From CAYJEQ01 sp964371155 (lineage in GTDB: Bacteria > Bacillota > Clostridia > Oscillospirales > Ruminococcaceae), in NCBI GenBank assembly GCA_964371155.1, contig CAYJLI010000019.1, forward strand, positions 1 to 38,633: a DNA stretch of 38,633 bases, in the 5' to 3' direction. Shown piece by piece: positions 15,957 to 24,061 of this stretch. Positions within the stretch are counted from its first letter, which is position 1, and the number at the start of each line of letters is the position of its first letter. The notes beneath the pieces are model-generated. The model did not search any database. It was given only the letters and a program-made list of their open reading frames with translations, and had not been told where the DNA came from. The position numbers and the translations under genes were made by a program.

Positions 15957-17546
15957 TTATACGCTTTCAGACTGTACTGCTTCAAGCTCAGCATTCATTT
16001 CATCGAGTGCTGCTTGTAATGTGTCTTCTTCTTTGGCGAGTGTCTTTTTGCGAATACCCATAAGCATTTTTAACACACCCAACATCATAAGGAACTCAAT
16101 TATCAAAATAGGGAATCCAGAGAGTGCCATAACAACTTTTGTGCCATCAACACCACCGTTAACTATAAAGATAAAGGATACTAAACCTATCATAACACCC
16201 CAGAAAATTTTGATTGCAGAGGGAGCTTCCTTAACATTAACACTGTTTTTAAGAGACATTAATGACATTGTGGATGTTAGGGAGTCCGCCATTGTTATAA
16301 ATGATAGGGCAATGGTCAGTATGAAAATTGGTTGCAAAATTGAACCTAAAGGTAAGAACTCGAATATTTTAAGAGTTAGACTTTCCATTCCCTCAAGTTT
16401 TAGGAAAGAATATAAATCATATGTACCGCTCAGTTGTAAATCCAATACAAATCCGCCGAATGCACCAAACCAAATTACACCGAATAGGGCTGGTAGAATC
16501 ATGTTGATTAGTAGGAACTCTCTAACAGTACGTCCATAGCTTATTCTCGCTAAAAACAGCCCGATAACAGGAGCGAATGCCAACCAGTCGGCTAAGAAGT
16601 ACATATCCCACCAAGCTGGCCAGTCGTCAGTGTTGCCAGGGGAGGTGAAAAGGGATAATTCAACGATATCATTTGCATATGAGCCGAAAGTTTGTGTAGT
16701 TAAATCAAAAATATAACGAGTGGGTCCAAATACGATTACCATCAATAAAAATCCAATGAAAATCCAGGCATTTTTATCACTTAAAAATCTAATCCCTTTA
16801 TTAAGCCCACTAAGGCTTGAAAGGGTGTATGCAACAATTATGAAAAGAGAAATAAGTGCCCATACAACAGGGCCTGAAGGGATACCAAAAGAAAATTCCA
16901 ATCCCTTTGCAATCTGCAATACGCCGCCACCTAAAGCACCGGAGACACCACCAACGATTGCAATTAAAGTAATGGTATCTACAATGCCTGCAATTTTAGG
17001 ACTTAAAGCTTTGTTGCCCAATAGGGGTACAAGCCCCGAGCTAACAGTCATTGGTTTTTTGAGGTTGTAAACCGCATATGCTATTGCAAGACCACATATA
17101 GCGTAGAGTGCGTATGGTGTAAATGTCCAGTGGAGGTATGATTTTTCCATTGCAAAGCTAATTGCCTCTATGCTTCCAGGCTCCGCCGAAACATTTTGTG
17201 GGATTTCAAAAGCAAATTGCAAAGGCTCTACGGCACCATAAAATACAATGCCCGTACCTATTCCAGCACAAAGAGCAATAGCCCAGTAGTTCCATGTGGT
17301 GAGCTCGGGTTTGGCGTCTTTTCCGCCGAAGCGCACACTGCCAAGCTTGGTAAAAGGTACGATTAATGCAAATAGTAAGAAGATTAAACAGCCGATATTT
17401 AGTGTAAACCCTGCATTCCTCATTATACTTAAGAATAAACCCCAAAGTGTATCAATGAAAAGTGCCTGATCGATAAAACCTATAATAATAAATATTCCAA
17501 ACAAGATAATTGGTGCGGATATAACGGCAACACGATATTTTTTCAT
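15957..17546 (-). CDS. BCCT-family carrier, probable histidine-betaine transporter
   Basis: A membrane carrier of 529 residues with twelve predicted helices, of the betaine/carnitine/choline family. Signatures: LTTWNYWAIALCAGIGTG (near 83-100), SYLHWTFTPYALYAICG (TM4), and FAPVIGLFLARISYGRTVREF (TM8 and following loop). In the aromatic substrate box, by alignment with BetP, the TM4 residues Trp189 and Tyr197 are conserved while Trp194 is Tyr; in TM8 Trp374 is kept but Trp373 is Asp and Trp377 is Phe. The changes suggest a quaternary-ammonium substrate that carries a polar ring rather than plain glycine betaine. It lies 23 bp behind the MIO-less lyase, with GGAGGG before its ATG, and ends at a strong terminator, so the two form an operon. 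The acidic C-terminal tail (about 495-529) is predicted helical. Confidence 0.88.
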   Translation of the reverse strand: MKKYRVAVISAPIILFGIFIIIGFIDQALFIDTLWGLFLSIMRNAGFTLNIGCLIFLLFALIVPFTKLGSVRFGGKDAKPELTTWNYWAIALCAGIGTGIVFYGAVEPLQFAFEIPQNVSAEPGSIEAISFAMEKSYLHWTFTPYALYAICGLAIAYAVYNLKKPMTVSSGLVPLLGNKALSPKIAGIVDTITLIAIVGGVSGALGGGVLQIAKGLEFSFGIPSGPVVWALISLFIIVAYTLSSLSGLNKGIRFLSDKNAWIFIGFLLMVIVFGPTRYIFDLTTQTFGSYANDIVELSLFTSPGNTDDWPAWWDMYFLADWLAFAPVIGLFLARISYGRTVREFLLINMILPALFGVIWFGAFGGFVLDLQLSGTYDLYSFLKLEGMESLTLKIFEFLPLGSILQPIFILTIALSFITMADSLTSTMSLMSLKNSVNVKEAPSAIKIFWGVMIGLVSFIFIVNGGVDGTKVVMALSGFPILIIEFLMMLGVLKMLMGIRKKTLAKEEDTLQAALDEMNAELEAVQSESV

Positions 17547-17569
17547 GATTTCCCTCCAAAATTTTAATA

Positions 17570-19114
17570 TTAAAAGTCTAATTTACCTATTTCATTTTCT
17601 ACTAAATCTATAAAAAAGCCCTCTGAAATTTTTTTGGCAACATCTTCCATATATTCGCTAAAATTGCAATCTGCTTCAAAATAAGGGATAAATCCCTTGC
17701 ACTTATCATTTATCAGACGAGTAATAGCGGATAGGTCATCTGTTTGATAGAATTGATGTGCCTGTATCGATGCAATAATCTCGATAGCGGGGATATATTT
17801 AAAGAGTTGTGCGGCTTCATATGCCTTTACTGCAGCGTTATAGCCCATGCTTACATAGTCTTCTTGGAATGCGCAGGTGGGTATAGAATCCACAGTGGCC
17901 GGATGGCTCTTAATTCTCATTTCGGCAACAATTCCTGCAGCAGTGTACTGGCACATCATCATGCCGTTGTTTACTCCTACATTTTTAATGAGAAATCCAG
18001 GTAACCCACTAATGCGATGATTGAGCAGACGGTCAACCCTTCTTTCGCTCATTTTAGCTATATTTACAGCGGCAACTGCGGCCATATCTGCCGCATATCC
18101 CACATATGTACCATCACAGTTGCAACCCATTAAAACTTCTTCTATTGAGTTTTCAAATACGACAACAGGATTATCAACTGTGGAATTAAGCTCTAAATTA
18201 ATTCTTTCCAGCGCCATGTTTAGCGCTTCTTTTACGCTTCCGTGCACCTGCGGTATACATCGGATGGAAAGTGATTCCTGCACCTTGTCCTTTCCGGCTT
18301 TTTGCATAATTTTGCTGTCCGAGATCATTTTGCGCAGATTGGAGGCTGTTTTATGTTGCCCTTTATGCTTTCTTAACTCAATCAAGCGAGCATCATATGC
18401 CATCAATGGAGATGCCAATGCCTCTATCGACATAGCCGCAGAAATATCAGCTGTTTTTGCCGCTTGCACAAAGTCATAGACCGCCATTGCGGTTATTGCT
18501 GTTACTGAAGTAGTACCAGAGGTTAGGCATAGCCCCTCTTTAGGGCGTGGTACCATACTTTGAATATTATGCTTTTTAAGGACTTCATCAGCAGGGCTAA
18601 ACTTACCTTCATCAAACAGTTTGCCTTCACCCATGAAGGTTAGTGCAATATGTGCCTCAGCGTTTAGATACCCGACTGAGCCATGCTTAGGCACATATGG
18701 ATATAGACCTTTGTTTAAAAATGTACGCACTAATTCCATTGTCTCAAGATGGATGCCACTGTTGCCCATTCCGAGTTGCGCAAGCATAACAAACATCATA
18801 GCACGGACAATTTCCTCACCAAAAGGTTCACCCACAGTACAAGCACTTGCCCTGATGCAGTTAATCTGCAGTAAGGTCATGTCCTCGTCGGAAATGATAG
18901 TGTGAACATTTTCGCCATAGCCTGTGTTGGTACCATAAAAAGGTCTTTTGCTTTTGACAAAATCATCTACAATACGACGGGCATTATTTACCCTATTGCA
19001 ATAAGTTTCATCAAATTCAACCGCATACTTGTAGCGGGCAACATTTACTACATCAGTATATGTAGTATCTTTTTCACCAAGTATTACCTTTGCCGTTGCC
19101 AAGTCATTGCTCAT
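17570..19114 (-). CDS. HAL-family lyase lacking the MIO triad, probable trimethylamine-lyase (ergothionase type)
   Basis: A 514-residue homologue of histidine ammonia-lyase over its full length, yet not a normal HAL. The catalytic Tyr60 (FYGTNTGYGE), Arg285 (SIRCIPQVHG), Asp/Asn of STVDNP, and Glu418 (FQEDYVSMG) are conserved. The MIO-forming triad is absent: after GSVG (145-148) the sequence is Tyr149-Leu150-Asn151-Ala-Glu-Ala instead of Ala-Ser-Gly-Asp-Leu. The MIO-pocket Asn of LINGT is Ser199, the HAL Tyr before the Arg is Leu282, the selectivity pair Ser-His is Ala89-Ser90, and a lysine (Lys402, IKSHPAT) replaces a Leu. Ergothionase of Treponema denticola, a HAL-fold enzyme that eliminates trimethylamine from ergothioneine by acid/base catalysis, is the closest known functional precedent. 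The downstream BCCT carrier and the shared hut operator fit a histidine-betaine substrate (ergothioneine or hercynine). A pseudoenzyme is the alternative. Confidence 0.72.
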   Translation of the reverse strand: MSNDLATAKVILGEKDTTYTDVVNVARYKYAVEFDETYCNRVNNARRIVDDFVKSKRPFYGTNTGYGENVHTIISDEDMTLLQINCIRASACTVGEPFGEEIVRAMMFVMLAQLGMGNSGIHLETMELVRTFLNKGLYPYVPKHGSVGYLNAEAHIALTFMGEGKLFDEGKFSPADEVLKKHNIQSMVPRPKEGLCLTSGTTSVTAITAMAVYDFVQAAKTADISAAMSIEALASPLMAYDARLIELRKHKGQHKTASNLRKMISDSKIMQKAGKDKVQESLSIRCIPQVHGSVKEALNMALERINLELNSTVDNPVVVFENSIEEVLMGCNCDGTYVGYAADMAAVAAVNIAKMSERRVDRLLNHRISGLPGFLIKNVGVNNGMMMCQYTAAGIVAEMRIKSHPATVDSIPTCAFQEDYVSMGYNAAVKAYEAAQLFKYIPAIEIIASIQAHQFYQTDDLSAITRLINDKCKGFIPYFEADCNFSEYMEDVAKKISEGFFIDLVENEIGKLDF

Positions 19115-19435
19115 TGTTTCACCCTCCCTTTTTTAGCATATCAGAAATAATCAAAGCTAATTTGAATAATATTACTTTGTGTAACATTACATATCAAAAA
19201 AAATCACATATTTTCTTATGCACGATTGTGTTGATTATTACCGCTATCCTATTTTACATATTATAGCAATAGCACCGTCGAAAACATGTCGATTATTTAA
19301 ATTTTTTTAAATAGTTTTTAAGTTTGTGAAAATTTAATTTAAAAGACCAAAAATCATTTTATTACACTTTTGGTATTAAAGTACGCATAATATGGAATAA
19401 TGAAATTATCGACTAACCTAATTTGGAGGGTATGG
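19115..19435. other. Divergent region between MIO-less lyase and gerAA
   Basis: Very AT-rich. It contains the lyase operator promoter on the minus strand (19260-19292), giving a leader of about 140 bases. On the plus strand CATAATA at 19386-19392 resembles the -10 of forespore sigma-G promoters upstream of gerAA, but I could not find a convincing -35 partner. Confidence 0.45.
19260..19292 (-). promoter_or_regulatory. MIO-less lyase/BCCT promoter with SARP-type operator
   Basis: On the minus strand: TCGACAT (19286-19292), GTTT, TCGACGG (19275-19281), 9 bases, TATAAT (19260-19265) preceded by TGC (extended -10). The spacing to the -10 is one base longer than in the other five sites. It ties the betaine-lyase operon to the hut regulon. 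Confidence 0.75.
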
Positions 19436-20974
19436 ATGGATAATTTTATTAAGAGATTAGTTATGTCCGAGGAGAAAAATGCATATAAAAAGCCTGCGGA
19501 GAAAAAAGGACTTTCAGAAATAATTGAGGAAGACAATTTAAAAGCGGCAATAGCGGTGTATGAGCTTTGCGAGGGCTCTACCGATGTAATGGTGAGAAAA
19601 TTCAGCGTGTGCGACGTGGGGCTAACCCTTGTGATGTGCGAAGCGATGTTCAGCAGTCAGGTGCTTAATGACAATATGATTAAGCCGCTGATAAAGCTTA
19701 ACATAGAAGAAAACACACCGCAAAAGCTCTTTGACTGGATAAGTTTTAACACAATAATTGCAGGTGACCAAAAGCGGATTATGACATATGGTGAGCTGTT
19801 TCAGTTTGCGATGTCCGGCTTTGTGGTAATACTTGTGGATGGCATAGAGGGTGGAATTGCCTGCGGACTTCAAGGCTATCAGTACCGCTCAGTGGGAGAG
19901 CCTGCAGGTGAGACGAATATCAGGGGTTCAAGGGAGGGCTTTGTGGAGTCCATCAGAGTGAATTTGAGCATGATTAGACGCCGACTTAAAACCCCCGACC
20001 TAAAATTTGAAATGCTAAATGTGGGGGATAAGAGCAAAACGGATATTTGCCTTGTTTACCGAACCGATTGTGTAAACCCCGAAATTATCAAAGACATAAA
20101 GCATAAGCTCACAAAAATAAGCATAGACAATGTGCTCGACGGGGGGTATTTGCAGCCATTTTTAGACACTGCACCACTCTCGATTTTTAGCAGTATAGGC
20201 ACAACGGAGCGACCGGACACCGTAGTGGCAAAGGTGAGCGAGGGTAGGGTGGCGATAGTGGTGGATGGCACACCGTTTGTGCTGACATTACCCTGCCTTT
20301 TTGCTGAACATTTTCAAACAGTGGACGACTACACCCTCAGGCCGTATTTTGCCACAATAATCAGGTGGATAAAATATATTGCATTTCTCACAGCAATACT
20401 TTTACCCGGAAGTTATGTGGCAATTTCAGCTTTTCACCCCGAGCTTTTACCTACGAATTTGATATTTAATATTGCAGCTGCAAATAGGAATACACCATTT
20501 TCGCCCCTGTTTGAAGCTTTCATAATACATCTCTTTTACGAAATACTCAGAGAGGCAGGACTAAGGCTTCCAAAATCAATAGGACATGCAGTGAGCATAG
20601 TCGGTGGATTTGTGATAGGCGATGCGGCGGTGAGGGCAGGACTTGTGGGTGCGCCAATGGTCATTATTGTGGCGCTCACTGCAATAACGGCATTTGTAGT
20701 GCCAAATTTATATGAGCCGGTGATGATAATGAGATTTTCATTTATATTATTAGGGGGTGTTTTAGGACTTTATGGTATTGCACTCGGACTATGCCTAATG
20801 TTTTTAAATCTTTCTGCGGTAAATTCATACGGCATACCCTCGGCAAGTCCTATATCACCTATGAATATTTATAGTATGAGGGATATGTTTTTGCGAGTTG
20901 GATGGAAAAGCTTGAGCAAGGAAAATTTCCGTGTACAGGATGTGCCGGGCTCTGAAAGGAGGGATATAAGCTGA
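19436..20974 (+). CDS. gerAA: Spore germinant receptor subunit A
   Basis: Inner-membrane subunit of a GerA-type nutrient receptor in the dormant spore. The 512 residues show the soluble N-terminal domain (about 1-310, with SGFVVILVDGIEGGIACGLQG and EPAGETNIRGSREGFVESIRVN near residue 150-180, the hallmark of GerA/GerK A subunits) followed by four to five hydrophobic segments (FSPLFEAFIIHLFYEILREAGLRLPK). A longer frame begins at ATG 19400, but GGAGGG at 19425-19430 places the start at ATG 19436. The 3' end overlaps gerAB by four bases. Expression in the forespore is expected from the family. Confidence 0.93.
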   Translation: MDNFIKRLVMSEEKNAYKKPAEKKGLSEIIEEDNLKAAIAVYELCEGSTDVMVRKFSVCDVGLTLVMCEAMFSSQVLNDNMIKPLIKLNIEENTPQKLFDWISFNTIIAGDQKRIMTYGELFQFAMSGFVVILVDGIEGGIACGLQGYQYRSVGEPAGETNIRGSREGFVESIRVNLSMIRRRLKTPDLKFEMLNVGDKSKTDICLVYRTDCVNPEIIKDIKHKLTKISIDNVLDGGYLQPFLDTAPLSIFSSIGTTERPDTVVAKVSEGRVAIVVDGTPFVLTLPCLFAEHFQTVDDYTLRPYFATIIRWIKYIAFLTAILLPGSYVAISAFHPELLPTNLIFNIAAANRNTPFSPLFEAFIIHLFYEILREAGLRLPKSIGHAVSIVGGFVIGDAAVRAGLVGAPMVIIVALTAITAFVVPNLYEPVMIMRFSFILLGGVLGLYGIALGLCLMFLNLSAVNSYGIPSASPISPMNIYSMRDMFLRVGWKSLSKENFRVQDVPGSERRDIS

Positions 20975-22047
20975 ATAGTCGGACAAAAATAAGCAGTGGA
21001 CAGGTGTTTATACTGCTCTTTCTATGCAAAATATTCCTCCTTATGATGGCAACAGTAAGGGGGGAGGAGGGCATTGATTACAGCCTATATATTATCGGCC
21101 AGATTTTAGCGGTGCCCCTAACTCTTATTATGCTAATACCCTTTTATTTTATTAGCAAGAGGGAAAGCAGGGATATTATACTTCTCGCAGGAGAAGTGGG
21201 GACAGTGTTTTCAAAAATCACAGCAGGATTATATGGGGTGATCTGCCTTGTTTTTACCGTGAGTACGATATGTAATTTCTGTGATTTTGTAACCTCGGTA
21301 TTTTATCCATTTAGCGGAAACAGCATATTTATAATTTCACTACTGCTAACCGTTTGCTATGGATTATATCTTGGAATAGAGCCACTCGCAAGGACGGGTG
21401 GGTTTATAATGGCGGCTGTAATAATCAGCGTAGCAATAATATTAATTTCGCTCTTAGGGGATATAAATACAGCCTATTACCATGGCTTTGCATCTGCGAA
21501 TGCAGTTAATTTAGCGACTGTATCATATAGGGGAGCAGTATCAAACCAAGAGCTATTATTCCTACTGCTCATGCCCACATTTGTGAGGGGGAGTAAAATT
21601 AAGGGTACAGTTATGTGGACTGTGCTATCTGCTTTAGTATATATTATAGTGATATTTTATATCATAACCTTACTCGGAAATTATACAAATATTCTTAAAT
21701 ACCCACTCTATACGCTCGCATCAATGGTAGACTTAGCAGTCCCTGGAAGACTTGATACATTATTTATGGCTATTTGGGTACTGGTGGCATTTGCTAAAAT
21801 AACTTTATTCTTACTCCTTGCCGATTATTCATTTTCATATATCATCAAAAAGAAAAGCGGTATGGGGAAATACTTTTTAGCGGCAGTGGTGGCAGTGGTG
21901 TCAATATATCTCGTATCAAATAAGGAAATAAGCGAAATTTTAAGTGAAATTATGGCATCGGGCTATATTATGCTAATTTTCTTAGTGGCAATACCACTGC
22001 TTTTTGTGGTGATATCAAAGGTTAAGGAGGGGATTTTAAAACGATGA
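20971..22047 (+). CDS. gerAB: Spore germinant receptor subunit B, CTG start
   Basis: APC-superfamily-like integral membrane subunit with about ten helices, thought to hold the germinant-binding site. The frame has a GTG at 21004, but this would remove the conserved N-terminal KISSGQVF motif and has no ribosome site. AAAGGAGGG at 20955-20963 lies 7 bases before an in-frame CTG at 20971 that overlaps the gerAA stop (CTGA), giving 358 residues beginning (M)NSRTKISSGQVFILLFL. A rare CTG start is therefore preferred. Translation is likely coupled to gerAA upstream and gerAC downstream (ATGA overlap). Confidence 0.88.
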   Translation: MNSRTKISSGQVFILLFLCKIFLLMMATVRGEEGIDYSLYIIGQILAVPLTLIMLIPFYFISKRESRDIILLAGEVGTVFSKITAGLYGVICLVFTVSTICNFCDFVTSVFYPFSGNSIFIISLLLTVCYGLYLGIEPLARTGGFIMAAVIISVAIILISLLGDINTAYYHGFASANAVNLATVSYRGAVSNQELLFLLLMPTFVRGSKIKGTVMWTVLSALVYIIVIFYIITLLGNYTNILKYPLYTLASMVDLAVPGRLDTLFMAIWVLVAFAKITLFLLLADYSFSYIIKKKSGMGKYFLAAVVAVVSIYLVSNKEISEILSEIMASGYIMLIFLVAIPLLFVVISKVKEGILKR

Positions 22048-23123
22048 AACACTTAAATAAAATCCTGCTTTTATTCTCGGCTTTTTTACTGCTTAGCGGT
22101 TGTGGTAGTTCATTGCAGATAAAAGAGAAAGCAATTGTGCAGTCGGTGGGGATTGATGTGAAAAATAAATCCTATGATGTAACCATGCAGATTTTCTCAT
22201 TCGACGGCGCCGAGGGGCAAAAAAACTATGAAATCATAAATGGCAGTGGAGAAACCCTGACCGATGCACTCAGTGACGCCACATTAAAGAGCGGAAAAAT
22301 AGTTTTTTTCGGAAATAATAAGGTGATTGTGGTAGGGTACGACACTGCAAAAGAAAGCATAGAAGAGATACTGAACTTTTTTAATAATAATCACCAGTCC
22401 TCAGTGAAAACGCCGATTGCAGTGGCATATAATACTGCAAATGAAATAATCACAGCCCAAAAAGATAAGGATACACCTATATCGGGCGAAGAAATAAGCA
22501 TGATATTAAAGAGAAGCAGTGAGGGAGGGTTTGCACCAAGTGCAAATGTGGCAACTTCTCTCAGTGGTGAAAATTCGGGGAGTGGGGTTGGGTATCTGCT
22601 TCCGATAATAAGGGAGGAAGAAAAAGAGGAAAGCAGTGAGCTAAGTATTTGGGGAAGTGCGGTGATGTCTGGGAATATGCTCAGTACTATAATAAGCAGT
22701 GAGGAGAGCAGGGGAATAAATTGGCTGACAAATGATAAAATCCGCACTGTAATTTCCGTGGATAATCATGATGAAAAAGTTACTGCAATGGTAAGTAAAT
22801 CCGATTATAGCATTAAAAGCAGTGTGATATCGGGAACAGCTGTTTATGATATGAAGCTTGATATAAGCTGTACGATAGATGTAAACCCCATACCAAAGCA
22901 ATCTGAAATCGAGAAAATATCGGAGCTAATTGAGCAAACTATTCACCGAGAAATAGAAACAGCCATCAATAAAACAGCATATGAAGAGGGATTGGATTTA
23001 CTGCTTTTAAAGGAATATATGAGTAAAAATAATTATCACTTCATAGAGGAAAACGAAGAAATTTGGCAGGAAGTCACTGAAAATGCTGAGTTTTTTTTGG
23101 AGATAAATGTAGAAATAGTTTGA
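22044..23123 (+). CDS. gerAC: Spore germinant receptor subunit C, lipoprotein
   Basis: Membrane-anchored lipoprotein subunit of the receptor, 359 residues. The N-terminus is a lipoprotein signal peptide ending in the lipobox LLSGC (Cys20), followed by AIVQSVGIDV, the family start motif of Ger(x)C proteins. The C-terminal part (VNPIPKQSEIEKISELIEQ...) matches the conserved final domain. GGAGGGG precedes the ATG, which overlaps the gerAB stop. Family members are 350-400 residues, so it is complete. The operon ends at the terminator at 23248-23278. Confidence 0.92.
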   Translation: MKHLNKILLLFSAFLLLSGCGSSLQIKEKAIVQSVGIDVKNKSYDVTMQIFSFDGAEGQKNYEIINGSGETLTDALSDATLKSGKIVFFGNNKVIVVGYDTAKESIEEILNFFNNNHQSSVKTPIAVAYNTANEIITAQKDKDTPISGEEISMILKRSSEGGFAPSANVATSLSGENSGSGVGYLLPIIREEEKEESSELSIWGSAVMSGNMLSTIISSEESRGINWLTNDKIRTVISVDNHDEKVTAMVSKSDYSIKSSVISGTAVYDMKLDISCTIDVNPIPKQSEIEKISELIEQTIHREIETAINKTAYEEGLDLLLLKEYMSKNNYHFIEENEEIWQEVTENAEFFLEINVEIV

Positions 23124-23470
23124 TGATGTCAAAGCAGTAACCAGCCAAAAGAGGATAAAGCGAAATAAGGAGGAATTTATACAAGTGGCTTCTTTTGTGG
23201 AAAGAATTGCTTGGGTAGATTTTTCAAAGCGGATTTTAGACAATAATAAAAAGAAGGCAGAAATTCTGCCTTCTTTTTATTTATAAATCAATTATTAAAT
23301 TTTCAATCATTCGTATTAATCTTAAATCTTTGGTGAGTAGGGGCAAAAACAGCATTCGTCGCACCGCAGATTGAAGCATTTTTAGCCTTAAAAGCTCTCC
23401 TTGCACAAGTAAAGCTTTGCGATTAAGGCAAAGGCTGAGAATAATGCATACAGCTGTGAGACAAAGCTGC
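23124..23470. other. Region after gerAC
   Basis: It contains the terminator at 23248-23278. A ribosome-like AAGGAGG at 23167-23173 is followed by a GTG at 23185 and a 34-codon frame that runs into the terminator; no homology is recognised and it is doubtful. From 23281 to 23470 the minus strand has a start-less open stretch next to the lipoprotein gene; I see no supported gene there. Confidence 0.4.
23248..23278 (+). terminator. Terminator of the ger operon
   Basis: A perfect 13-bp stem AAAAAGAAGGCAG/CTGCCTTCTTTTT with a 5-base loop and a T run; classical intrinsic terminator. Confidence 0.9.
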
Positions 23471-23989
23471 TTATAAAAGCTCCATGCTCTCTATCTGCAT
23501 ATATCCATAATACATATCGCCATATTCATATGAACCTGCAACGGTATCTACTAAAACTATACTGCCGTTTTCGGGTTTTTCAGCGCCTTCAGAGAGCCTC
23601 ACCTCTATGCCTTGAGGACAGCACCCTGTCGCATCATTTACCACTATAAAGCATATCTCACTGCCGTCATCAAGTGTAGCGGATTGGAATTGCCCCTGCA
23701 CTCTAAAGCTTTTATCCACATAGTCATTTGCATTTGTGATAAAATCATATACCTGTGCATAAACAAGCGTTGAGCTCATTTGAGTAAAATCAAAATTAAC
23801 ATCCGAGCCCGATGCCCCATCCTCAGCACTTACACTTTGCTCCACCCCTGCTTCATCAAGGACTGTAATATCATATTCTTCATGCTGATTAACATTTGTG
23901 GCTGTTGGATCGGTGATTTCCTCAGCGGAACATGAAGCTAAAACCAATGCCATCACCATGGCTAAAGCAGTAATCAATTTGATCTTCAT
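23471..23989 (-). CDS. Putative lipoprotein with a C-terminal OB-like domain
   Basis: Secreted lipoprotein of 172 residues: signal peptide with lipobox LASC (Cys20), an acidic linker to about residue 70, then a domain from about 75 to 172 with repeated beta-strand-like stretches (KSFRVQGQF, ICFIVVNDATGCCPQGIEVRL, GSIVLVDTVAGSYEY). The paired cysteines in TGCCPQGIEV recall the CC motif in C-terminal domains of YcgQ/DUF1980-type proteins, and the strand pattern suggests a nucleic-acid-independent OB fold, but I cannot assign a function. ATG at 23989 has AAAGGGAAAG upstream. Transcribed alone; the HAD gene upstream on the same strand is 72 bp away. Confidence 0.7.
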   Translation of the reverse strand: MKIKLITALAMVMALVLASCSAEEITDPTATNVNQHEEYDITVLDEAGVEQSVSAEDGASGSDVNFDFTQMSSTLVYAQVYDFITNANDYVDKSFRVQGQFQSATLDDGSEICFIVVNDATGCCPQGIEVRLSEGAEKPENGSIVLVDTVAGSYEYGDMYYGYMQIESMELL

Positions 23990-24061
23990 AGCTTTCCCTT
24001 TCTTTATAAGGTATTAGTGCGGTATAGAATCAAAGACGCTTAAACCACGGAAAAGTTTTAC

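Noticed and set aside
17570..19114. Annotating the second HAL-family gene simply as histidine ammonia-lyase
   Set aside because: The MIO-forming Ala-Ser-Gly triad is missing and several substrate-pocket residues differ, so ordinary ammonia-lyase chemistry is unlikely.
19406..19425. TCGACTA upstream of gerAA as another regulon operator
   Set aside because: There is no second TCG-heptamer 11 bp away and no -10 at 8 bp; it touches the gerAA ribosome site.
19400..19435. Longer N-terminus for gerAA from ATG 19400
   Set aside because: No ribosome site before it, and the GGAGGG for the ATG at 19436 lies inside the extra segment.
23281..23470. Start-less open stretch on the minus strand after the lipoprotein gene
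   Set aside because: No start codon with a ribosome site, no recognisable homology, and the leucine-rich translation is what AT-rich non-coding DNA gives.
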